From an uncultured Campylobacter sp. (GTDB taxonomy: Bacteria > Campylobacterota > Campylobacteria > Campylobacterales > Campylobacteraceae), in assembly GCA_934718785.1 (NCBI GenBank), contig CAKVAF010000004.1, positions 39,830-103,829 of the forward strand: DNA of 64,000 bases, read 5' to 3'. A program made the translations under genes and the position numbers. The notes below the pieces were generated by a model, which was given only the letters and a program-made list of their open reading frames with translations, searched no databases and was not told where the DNA came from. Shown piece after piece: positions 7,154 through 14,691 of the stretch. Numbering within the stretch: the stretch's first letter is position 1; each line of letters opens with the position of its first letter.

Positions 7154-10093
7154 ATGAAAAATCAAGTCAAATTTATCCTTTCAAGTTTGTTTTTATTTTT
7201 ACTCGCACTTTCTTTTTTAGCCCCGTCAAGTTTGGGGGCTTTAAGCTATTATTTAAGCGAATTTAATGCCTTTTTTCTCGGGGATTTTGGACTTTTTTTA
7301 CCTTTCATTTTACTGCCTTTAAATTTCATCTTTTTTAAAAGAAAATACGATTTAGATTTGATTAAAAAAAGTGAATTTATAGGGCTTTGCTTAGCCTTTT
7401 TGTCTTTGATGATTTTATTTGCGATTTTGGGTAAAAATGCAGGCTTTGTGCCTGAAATTTTTTATACAATTTTTGGCGCACTTTTAGGCAGGACGCTTTG
7501 TGGGCTTGTATTTTTAGCGCTTTTGCTCTTTTCTTTGGCTTTAATTTTTCCTAAAAGTTTTAAGGCTTTGTTTGGCATTGAGCTTAAGTTTGAAAAGCTT
7601 GCGCGCCTTGATGAGCGGCTTAAAAACACGCTTTATGGCTTTTTTGGTCAAAAAAATGAGAATTTAGAAAATGAAACTAAAAGCACTTTGAGCGCGCCAA
7701 ATTTAGAGCAAAATTTAAAAGAAAATTCACAAAATGAAAGTTTGAAAGATGAAAACAAGCAAGATTTAAAGGAACTTGAAGATGAGAGTTTAAAGTCCTT
7801 TGATGAAAGTTTAGAAAATTTAAAAATGCCCTTAGATGAGAGCTTAAAAGAAAATTCAAGCGATGAAATGAGTGAGAATTATTTAATCAAGCCCAATTTA
7901 AATGAGCAAGTGAGCAAAAAAGAAGAATTAAAAGAAATTTTAGATGAAAATTTAGAAGAAAAAAACTATATCTCAAGCCTGAATGAGCCTAAAAATAGTA
8001 GCTCTTCTTTGCAAAGTTTCATAGAAAGAGCAAGCAAAGAAGCAAATGTGGAGCAAAAGGAAGTATTTATACCCGAGCGTTTTTTAAAGCCCGCTAAAAA
8101 TAAGGACATTGACTTAGATACAAATTTAGACGAGCCAAGCTTTAAAAGGCAAAATATCAGCTTAGAAGGTGAAAATAAAGAGCTAAGCTTAGAGCAAGAG
8201 CCGCTAAAATTCGAAGAAGATTTAAATTTAAAAGAAAATTTAAGCGAAGATACCCCCTTTATCATCACGCAAGTTTCAAGTGATTTGACCAAAAAAGAAG
8301 AAATTCAAAACGAGCCAAAACAAAATGATGATAAAGAATTTATGCCCATAGTCAGTGAAGTAGAAAATGAGCCTAAGGACGATGAAAGTGCATTTAAAGA
8401 AAGTGAGAAGCTTGATTTAGTGCAAAACAAAGATGAAAAAGAAGAGATTAAAAAAGTGCTAGCTAGCCTGGATGAGCCAGCTTTAAATAATGATTTCAAG
8501 CCCTTAAATGATGAGTCTTTGAGTGAAAATTTAAGCCAAAATAAGCAAATTCAAAATGAGAATTTAAATTTGCAAAATGACACACTTAAAACCCCTGTGC
8601 TAAAGCCTCAGGTTAAAGTGAGCATTCAAACCAGCTTAAGCTCAAATGAAGCGCTAATGAAGGACATAGAAAAAGGCCAAATTCAAAAGCCTGTGAATTT
8701 CACGCTGCCACCGCTTGATTTTTTAGTAAAACCCACGCAAAACATTGCTGAGATTAACGAGCAAGAAATTGATAAAAAAATTTATGATTTGCTAGAAAAA
8801 CTGCGCCGTTTTAAAATAGGAGGCGACGTTATCAGCACCTACACAGGACCTGTGGTAACGACATTTGAGTTTCGCCCAAGTGCTGATGTTAAAGTAAGCC
8901 GTATTTTAAATTTACAAGATGATTTGGCAATGGCGCTAAAGGCTACTTCCATACGCATTCAAGCGCCCATTCCTGGCAAAGATGTCGTAGGCATTGAAGT
9001 GCCAAATGAAAGCATACAAACGATTTATCTAAGAGAAATTTTAGAAAGCAAGCTTTTTAAAAGCGCTAAAAGTGAGCTTACTCTGGTACTTGGCAAGGAT
9101 ATCGTGGGAAATGCTTTCATCACGGATTTAAAAAAGCTGCCGCATTTACTCATCGCAGGCACGACAGGAAGCGGAAAAAGCGTTGGCATTAACGCTATGC
9201 TTTTAAGTCTTTTATATCGAAACAGCCCGCAAAGCCTGCGTCTCATGATGATAGATCCAAAAATGCTTGAGTTTAGCATTTATAATGAAATCCCGCATTT
9301 ACTCACCCCTGTGATTACCGATCCTAAAAAAGCGGTCATCGCACTTTCAAATATGGTCGCTGAAATGGAGCGCCGCTATAAACTCATGGCAGATGCAAGG
9401 ACGAAAAATATAGAAAATTACAATGAAAAGATGAAAGAATTAGGCCAAGAAAGCCTGCCTTATATCGTGGTCATCATCGATGAGTTAGCGGATTTGATGA
9501 TGACAGCGGGCAAGGATGTCGAATTTTACATAGGAAGACTAGCGCAAATGGCAAGGGCGAGCGGAATTCACTTAATCGTAGCCACGCAACGCCCAAGCGT
9601 TGATGTCGTAACGGGGCTTATAAAGGCGAATTTACCAAGCCGCCTTGCGTATAAAGTGGGGCAAAAGATCGATAGTAAGGTGATTTTAGACGCTCAGGGA
9701 GCTGAGAGCTTACTTGGGCGAGGAGATTGCTTATTTACTCCGCCAGGAACTAGCAATTTAGTGCGTCTTCACGCTCCTTTTGCAAGCGAGTTTGAAATAG
9801 AAAAAATCGTCGAGTTTTTAAAGGCTCAACAAGGCGCAAACTATGATGAGAGCTTTTTAAAAGATGAAAACAGCTCGAAAGAAAGCATCAATTTAGGCGA
9901 GTTTAGCGGCGAGCTTGATGAACTTTTTGAGCAAGCTAAGGCTGTGATACTTGAGGATCAAAAAACAAGCATTTCTTATTTGCAAAGAAGGCTTAAAATA
10001 GGCTACAACAGGGCTGCAAATATCATCGAGCAGCTTACTCAAAAGGGCTTTTTAAGCGAACCTGATAGCAAGGGGCAAAGAGAGATTTTGTAA
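7154..10093 (+). CDS. ftsK: DNA translocase FtsK
   Basis: FtsK is the septal motor that pumps chromosome ends apart and activates XerH/dif recombination at division. The N-terminus has about four membrane helices within residues 1-170. A long acidic linker rich in ESLKEN/DESLEN-type segments fills roughly 190-520. The motor domain follows, with Walker A GTTGSGKS near 668, Walker B IDELADLM near 776 and the ATQRPSVDV segment. A C-terminal winged-helix gamma domain (SYLQRRLKIGYNRAANII) would read KOPS-like sites. I chose ATG 7154 because an AAGGACA site precedes it and a TATAAT box lies at 7114; an in-frame TTG at 7100 would add 18 residues. 979 residues is normal for Campylobacter. Confidence 0.95.
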   Translation: MKNQVKFILSSLFLFLLALSFLAPSSLGALSYYLSEFNAFFLGDFGLFLPFILLPLNFIFFKRKYDLDLIKKSEFIGLCLAFLSLMILFAILGKNAGFVPEIFYTIFGALLGRTLCGLVFLALLLFSLALIFPKSFKALFGIELKFEKLARLDERLKNTLYGFFGQKNENLENETKSTLSAPNLEQNLKENSQNESLKDENKQDLKELEDESLKSFDESLENLKMPLDESLKENSSDEMSENYLIKPNLNEQVSKKEELKEILDENLEEKNYISSLNEPKNSSSSLQSFIERASKEANVEQKEVFIPERFLKPAKNKDIDLDTNLDEPSFKRQNISLEGENKELSLEQEPLKFEEDLNLKENLSEDTPFIITQVSSDLTKKEEIQNEPKQNDDKEFMPIVSEVENEPKDDESAFKESEKLDLVQNKDEKEEIKKVLASLDEPALNNDFKPLNDESLSENLSQNKQIQNENLNLQNDTLKTPVLKPQVKVSIQTSLSSNEALMKDIEKGQIQKPVNFTLPPLDFLVKPTQNIAEINEQEIDKKIYDLLEKLRRFKIGGDVISTYTGPVVTTFEFRPSADVKVSRILNLQDDLAMALKATSIRIQAPIPGKDVVGIEVPNESIQTIYLREILESKLFKSAKSELTLVLGKDIVGNAFITDLKKLPHLLIAGTTGSGKSVGINAMLLSLLYRNSPQSLRLMMIDPKMLEFSIYNEIPHLLTPVITDPKKAVIALSNMVAEMERRYKLMADARTKNIENYNEKMKELGQESLPYIVVIIDELADLMMTAGKDVEFYIGRLAQMARASGIHLIVATQRPSVDVVTGLIKANLPSRLAYKVGQKIDSKVILDAQGAESLLGRGDCLFTPPGTSNLVRLHAPFASEFEIEKIVEFLKAQQGANYDESFLKDENSSKESINLGEFSGELDELFEQAKAVILEDQKTSISYLQRRLKIGYNRAANIIEQLTQKGFLSEPDSKGQREIL

Positions 10094-10487
10094 TAAATTT
10101 GCTATTTAGGGCGCGTTTTTTTTGGCGAAAAATGAGCAAGCCTTGAAAAAATCTCAATCGGCAGGTTTCTTGCCTAGCCTCAAAGGGTTTTTCTGCACAA
10201 CGCCCATTTTTCATCCAAAATACTTTGCCTTGGCGCGTTCATTGCGAGCGTTAGCGTGGCAATCTTAGCGGGGCTTGGTCATCTTGGCTCGTCATTGCTG
10301 GGCTTTAAAAAACGCGAAGCAATCCATTCTTTGACTTGGCGAATTTAATTTTTTAAAATTTTAAATTGCCACGACAAAACTTTGTCAAATCTTGTAATGA
10401 TAAGAATTAAAAAGCTCTTAAACAGTGGCGCGAGTTTTAAAAGAATACGTTAAAATACAAATTTAACATCAAATTTAAAGGAAAATC
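10094..10487. repeat. Intergenic stretch with a degenerate copy of the dispersed repeat
   Basis: No gene is seen. From 10237 to about 10440 there is a rearranged copy of the MITE-like element: TTCATTGCGAGCG, GTGGCAATC, CTCGTCATTGCTGG, ACGCGAAGCAATCCA, ATTGCCACGAC, TTGTAATGATAAG and the edge segment CAGTGGCGCGAGTTTTAA. The copy is longer and less regular than those at 30860 and 34961, as if two elements had merged. The last 50 bases are AT-rich and hold AAAGGAAAATC, the ribosome binding site of the next gene. Confidence 0.55.
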
Positions 10488-10883
10488 ATGTCAAAAATAG
10501 AAAAAATTGCCACATTTTTAAAAGAAAATCCCATTCAAATTTTAAGCACCAGCATTGATAATAAGCCCATTTCAAGGCCCTTAGGAAGTGCGAGTTTGAT
10601 TGAGGGGAAAATTTATTATTGTATGAATAAAGATAAAAAAATGTTTGATGAATTAAATCAAAATCCTTATGTGTGCGTGTGCGTTTGCGCGCCTGATTAC
10701 TCATGGCTGCGCCTTTTTGCTAAGGCTTGTTTTGATGAGAACTTAAGCGTAAAGCAAGAATTTATCAATCTTAAAAAAACGCGCTTTGAAAACGCAAGCG
10801 ATGAGCGCTTTAAAGTCTTTTATCTAAGCCATGTCAAAGCAGAAATTCACAAAGGCTTAGAAGTTGAAATCATTGAAATTTAA
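10488..10883 (+). CDS. Pyridoxamine 5'-phosphate oxidase-like FMN-binding protein
   Basis: A 131-residue single-domain protein of the split-barrel FMN-binding superfamily. The N-terminal half has the typical order helix, FLKENPIQILSTSIDNKPISRPLGS, then the strand KIYYCMN and the NPYVCVCVCAPDYSWLRL core that usually forms the barrel and contacts flavin. It lacks the C-terminal substrate motif of true PdxH. Such proteins act as general flavin reductases, heme-utilisation-like or NimA-like proteins, so the substrate is unknown. The ATG is preceded by AAAGGAAAATC. It is a single gene between ftsK and the convergent oorC. Family placement is fairly secure; function is not. Confidence 0.72.
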   Translation: MSKIEKIATFLKENPIQILSTSIDNKPISRPLGSASLIEGKIYYCMNKDKKMFDELNQNPYVCVCVCAPDYSWLRLFAKACFDENLSVKQEFINLKKTRFENASDERFKVFYLSHVKAEIHKGLEVEIIEI

Positions 10884-10951
10884 AGCTTTTAAAATTACAA
10901 AATAATATTAAGAGTTTTTAATTGCTCGAAAATTTTTATAAAGAAATAAAA

Positions 10952-11509
10952 TCATTTCAACGCGAGTGCTTTTTTGGTGTATTTGATGCCTAGTTCAAAG
11001 GCTTTATCATTAGCTTCTTTGGTCTTTGCAGGCACCATTTCAAGCATGGTTGCTTTTAAAGGCTCAAGATCAATGCATTTGCTCATAAAGGCTGCGATGG
11101 CTAGGGCGATGACTGATTGCGTGGCGACATTGCCCGCTTCATCTTTGGCGATAGTGATGATGGGGATTTGATAAATTTGCCATTTTTCAAAGTCTTCTTT
11201 TTTGGGCGTGACCAAATTAGGCTCCACAACGATAATGCCGCCTGTTTTCACACCCTCTTTAAAGGCGTGATAGCCCTTATCTGCGGTTGAGAGCATAAAA
11301 TCAATCTCGCCCTCCATAGCATAAGGAAATAAAATTTCTTTATCATCGATGATAATATCGACCTTTGTTGGACCGCCTCTAACTTGTGAAGTGTAAGTTG
11401 AAATTTTAAAGGCAAAGCGTCCTTGCTTGATCGTCGCATCGGCTAGGATTTCGCCTGCTGTGATGACGCCCTGACCGCCCTCGCCACCAAATCTAAGCTG
11501 ATATTTCAT
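10952..11509 (-). CDS. oorC: 2-oxoglutarate:acceptor oxidoreductase gamma subunit
   Basis: The gamma subunit of the four-part oxidoreductase that converts 2-oxoglutarate and CoA to succinyl-CoA, passing electrons to a low-potential carrier. The 185-residue protein starts with the typical KYQLRFGGEGGQGVITAGEILADA and contains the family segments TYTSQVRGGPTKVDI and AMEGEIDFMLS. It is the last gene of the operon, overlapping oorB by four bases. OorABCD is the sole route from 2-oxoglutarate known in Campylobacter, replacing the NAD-linked dehydrogenase complex, and is oxygen-sensitive. Confidence 0.95.
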   Translation of the reverse strand: MKYQLRFGGEGGQGVITAGEILADATIKQGRFAFKISTYTSQVRGGPTKVDIIIDDKEILFPYAMEGEIDFMLSTADKGYHAFKEGVKTGGIIVVEPNLVTPKKEDFEKWQIYQIPIITIAKDEAGNVATQSVIALAIAAFMSKCIDLEPLKATMLEMVPAKTKEANDKAFELGIKYTKKALALK

Positions 11510-12348
11510 AAATCCTCCAAATGCACCATTCTTTTTTGCTTGACCGCACGGCGCACTTCTTCATAGGCGTGGCAATACTCAGCGCGCTCCTTGTCCGTAT
11601 GCAAAATGCCCATAGCAAATTTGTTCTTTTGCTCGCTTTTTTCAAGCTTATCAAATTTATCTTTATCCACGCAAAGGCCCTTAATCCACTCAAGCATTTG
11701 CGTGGCTTCGCCCATTTTATTTTTGCGCCCTAAATTGATATGGCAATTTGAAAACACATCCACAAAGCTGTATCCATTGTGCTCCAAGGCTTTTGCGATG
11801 ATATTTTCAAGCTTTATCGCTTCGATGATATTTGCGCGCGCGACAAAGCTAGCCCCAGCGGCGATTGTGAGTTTGCACGCGTCAAAATTAGGATCGATAT
11901 TGCCTTGCTGAGCGGTTACGGTGTAAAAGCCTTGCGGGGTCGTGGGCGAAGTTTGCGAATTTGTAAGCCCATAAATAAAATTATTAATTAAAATATGCGT
12001 TAGGTCGATGTTTCGGCGACAGCCATGTATGGTGTGATTGCCCCCGATTGCTAGCGTATCGCCATCTCCACTTACCACGATGACTTTTTTGCTAGGATTT
12101 GCTAGCTTAATGCCGCTTGCATAAGCAATGGCGCGTCCATGCGTGGTGTGTACGGTGTTGCAATTAACATAAGAGCTCATACGCCCGCTACAGCCTATGC
12201 CAGCGACAAGGCAAACATCATCCATTTTCCAGCCCACTTTTTGAATGGCGCGAATAATGGACTTTAGCACCACGCCATCCCCACAGCCCCAACACCACTG
12301 CGTAGGCAGTTTATCCACTCTTAGATAATCATCATATTCAAAAGCCAT
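11506..12348 (-). CDS. oorB: 2-oxoglutarate:acceptor oxidoreductase beta subunit
   Basis: The beta subunit binds thiamine diphosphate and an Fe-S cluster. CWGCGDG near residues 19-25 is the usual start of the domain, GIGCSGRM follows, and the thiamine-phosphate motif is VVSGDGDTLAIGGNH with a downstream NNFIYGLTNSQTSPTTP. The ATG at 12348 shares its first base with the oorA stop codon and gives a 280-residue protein like the C. jejuni one; an in-frame ATG nine bases upstream inside oorA is less likely. Overlaps with both neighbours imply coupled translation in a fixed subunit ratio. Confidence 0.95.
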   Translation of the reverse strand: MAFEYDDYLRVDKLPTQWCWGCGDGVVLKSIIRAIQKVGWKMDDVCLVAGIGCSGRMSSYVNCNTVHTTHGRAIAYASGIKLANPSKKVIVVSGDGDTLAIGGNHTIHGCRRNIDLTHILINNFIYGLTNSQTSPTTPQGFYTVTAQQGNIDPNFDACKLTIAAGASFVARANIIEAIKLENIIAKALEHNGYSFVDVFSNCHINLGRKNKMGEATQMLEWIKGLCVDKDKFDKLEKSEQKNKFAMGILHTDKERAEYCHAYEEVRRAVKQKRMVHLEDL

Positions 12349-13472
12349 TACAAGCACTGCCTCACTTTCATTATGATTTCACTTGGTGTAAGTGGGCGGC
12401 CATTTGCGCGAAGTAAGGTATGTAAGTCGCTTCGTAAGCTTGCGCGCTGTATTTCTTCTAAATATTGCCCCATGTTAAGCTCGCACACGAGCACTTTTTT
12501 AAAGTTATTTACAACTTCAGCAATTTTTTTTTCATGCACAGGATAAAGGGTAATGGGCTTGAAAAGTCCTATTTTCACGCCTTGTTCGCGAAGTCTCATA
12601 ATGGCTTCTTTGGCTGAAAGCGCCACGCTTCCATAGGCGATGATGAGAAACTGGGCATCTTCAAGCATAAACTCTTCAAACAAGCAAATTTCATCCACGC
12701 GACTTTTTATCTTGCCAAAAAGGCGCTTGATATTGTAATCCACAATCTCGCCATCTTCAGTAGGAAAGCCTATATCGCCATGATGAAGCCCTGTAATGTG
12801 ATAGCGATAACCTTCAAAGAAAGGATTTAAAACGGCTGGTTCGTTCATCGCGGCTTTGTAAGGCTTGTAATCTTTTTTATCGCCGCTAAATTTGGCGCGG
12901 TTGATGATTTCTAAGTTTTCTGCGTTAGGGATGAGTGCTTTTCCATTCATATGCCCCACGGTTTCATCTAAAAGCAAAAATACTGGAGTCATCAGCTTTT
13001 CGGCTAGATTAAAAGCGCGAATGGTTTCGCTATAAGCTTCTTCAAGGCTGCTAGGAGCTAGAGCAATGCTTGCAAAATCTCCATGCGTGGGCGCTTTAGC
13101 TTGAAATAAATCGCCTTGTGCCACGCGCGTAGGAAGACCAGTTGAGGGACCCCCACGCATGACATTTGCAATGACGAGTGGAATTTCAGCGATAAAGGCA
13201 TAGCCGATTTGCTCACTTTTAAGCGAAATTCCAGGGCCACTGCTTGCTGTCATGGCTTTTGCCCCGCTCATGCTCGCACCTATGCTTACGCTAATGCCGC
13301 TGATTTCGTCTTCCATTTGTATGAAAGTGCCATCATTTAGGGGCAGCAGTTTTGAAAGGCTGTGCGCGATTTCAGAACTTGGCGTGATAGGATAACCGCC
13401 AAAAAATTTACACCCGCACTCAATCGCAGCCCTTGCTATAAGGGTATTTCCCGTTGCTATAATCTCTCTCAT
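12348..13472 (-). CDS. oorA: 2-oxoglutarate:acceptor oxidoreductase alpha subunit
   Basis: The alpha subunit (374 residues) carries the pyrimidine-binding and transketolase C-terminal-like domains. The amino-terminal CGCKFFGGYPITPSSEI, the QMEDEISGIS motif with the conserved glutamate, and TASSGPGISLKSEQIGYA are diagnostic of 2-oxoacid:ferredoxin oxidoreductase alpha chains. It begins four bases inside oorD and ends on the first base of oorB. Two subunits together (A with B) form the catalytic centre. No deviation from the family is visible. Confidence 0.95.
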   Translation of the reverse strand: MREIIATGNTLIARAAIECGCKFFGGYPITPSSEIAHSLSKLLPLNDGTFIQMEDEISGISVSIGASMSGAKAMTASSGPGISLKSEQIGYAFIAEIPLVIANVMRGGPSTGLPTRVAQGDLFQAKAPTHGDFASIALAPSSLEEAYSETIRAFNLAEKLMTPVFLLLDETVGHMNGKALIPNAENLEIINRAKFSGDKKDYKPYKAAMNEPAVLNPFFEGYRYHITGLHHGDIGFPTEDGEIVDYNIKRLFGKIKSRVDEICLFEEFMLEDAQFLIIAYGSVALSAKEAIMRLREQGVKIGLFKPITLYPVHEKKIAEVVNNFKKVLVCELNMGQYLEEIQRASLRSDLHTLLRANGRPLTPSEIIMKVRQCL

Positions 13473-13786
13473 TTTGTATCCAATTTTTTATAGTGATTTT
13501 CTTTAATCGCCTTTGCGCGCTCTTTGGCTTCTTCGCTTAATTTTGCAAATTTAACATCGCCCCTTTTAGCCACATAAATGGCAAAGTCAGGGCAGTGCAG
13601 CTCGCATTCATTACAACCTATGCAAGAGTTTGGATAAACAACTTCTATCATTTGCCCTAAAATCGCGTGTTCATCATCGCGCATGGCCAAAACGCCGGCT
13701 GGGCAGTAGCTCACGCAGATATTACAGGCTTTGCAGCGCTTTTCATTGACCCAAACGGGCGCGTTTGTAGGATTTGAAGCGCTCAT
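13469..13786 (-). CDS. oorD: 2-oxoglutarate:acceptor oxidoreductase delta (ferredoxin-type) subunit
   Basis: A 105-residue ferredoxin-like subunit with two 4Fe-4S motifs. The first uses C18, C21, C24 and C28 (CKACNICVSYCP) and the second C55, C58, C61 and C65 (CIGCNECELHCP). It passes electrons from the OorB cluster onward. The start overlaps the end of mdh by four bases. In C. jejuni sucC and sucD stand between mdh and oorD; here nothing does. Confidence 0.95.
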   Translation of the reverse strand: MSASNPTNAPVWVNEKRCKACNICVSYCPAGVLAMRDDEHAILGQMIEVVYPNSCIGCNECELHCPDFAIYVAKRGDVKFAKLSEEAKERAKAIKENHYKKLDTK

Positions 13787-14691
13787 TTTTCTGCCTTGAT
13801 ATAATTGTATTTAATCAAAGAATTTTCAAGTGCTTTTTGCTCGCTCTCATCTAAATTTAAATGCAAAATTTCAAGCACCCCATCTAAACTAAGACGCGCT
13901 AAAACCCCATAAGCCTTATCTTTGACCCTAAATTCGCCATTTAATATCACGCTCATAGCCAAAAACTCGCCCGTGCGAAGGGCTTCAATCATTCTCACAC
14001 AAGCTGCCGCTGGGGCTAAAAATGCCGAAGTTTTAAGGTGTTTAATCACTTTTGCCCCGCCTGTTTTGACCTCGTTTTCTAGGCATTCAAAGTCATTTTC
14101 GTTTAAAATTTTTGTCAGTTTTTGATTTTTATAACTAGAAAGTGATTTTAAAAGCAACATATCATCATTGTGAAAGCCCATAAGTTTGGTGTCTGCGTCA
14201 AAGCTGTGGCCTTTAAATTTCTTTGCAAGCTCGTATTTAAAGCGCGCATTATCTAGTGTGCCGGCCATAGCGATGATTTTTTCGCGTTTAAATAAATGGC
14301 TTTCAAAAAGTGCGTTGAGTAAAAAATCCACAGGATTTGTAAGGATGATAAATAGGGGATTTTCATTATAGCGCTTGATTTTTTGCGCGCACTCTAGCAT
14401 GATGGCTTTGTTGATTTTTAAAAGCTCGTCGCGGCTTTGCCCGTCTTTTCTGGCAAGTCCAGCGCAAAATATCACTATATCGCTATTTTCACTATAAGAA
14501 TATCCTGTGCTACAGGTAAGATTTATGCGTAAATTTAGCGCTGCTATGCTTTGACCCAGTTCTAAATCCCTTGCTATAAGCAAATCTTCATTGATATCGA
14601 TTAAAACAAGCTCGCTCACGCTTTGCCTTAAAATGAGAGCATAAGCAAGGCTAGCGCCCACATTTCCAGCGCCGATAATTGTGATTTTCAT
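13783..14691 (-). CDS. mdh: Malate dehydrogenase (LDH/MDH family)
   Basis: Mdh interconverts malate and oxaloacetate with NAD. The 302-residue protein has the N-terminal Rossmann motif GAGNVGASLAYAL, and D33 in LIDIN is consistent with NAD preference. The mobile-loop arginine in GLARKDGQSR fits malate rather than lactate as substrate, and the catalytic histidine is in MGFHNDDM, a variant of the usual GEHGD that also occurs in C. jejuni Mdh. It overlaps icd upstream and oorD downstream by four bases each, so it is translated as part of one TCA operon. Confidence 0.93.
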   Translation of the reverse strand: MKITIIGAGNVGASLAYALILRQSVSELVLIDINEDLLIARDLELGQSIAALNLRINLTCSTGYSYSENSDIVIFCAGLARKDGQSRDELLKINKAIMLECAQKIKRYNENPLFIILTNPVDFLLNALFESHLFKREKIIAMAGTLDNARFKYELAKKFKGHSFDADTKLMGFHNDDMLLLKSLSSYKNQKLTKILNENDFECLENEVKTGGAKVIKHLKTSAFLAPAAACVRMIEALRTGEFLAMSVILNGEFRVKDKAYGVLARLSLDGVLEILHLNLDESEQKALENSLIKYNYIKAEK

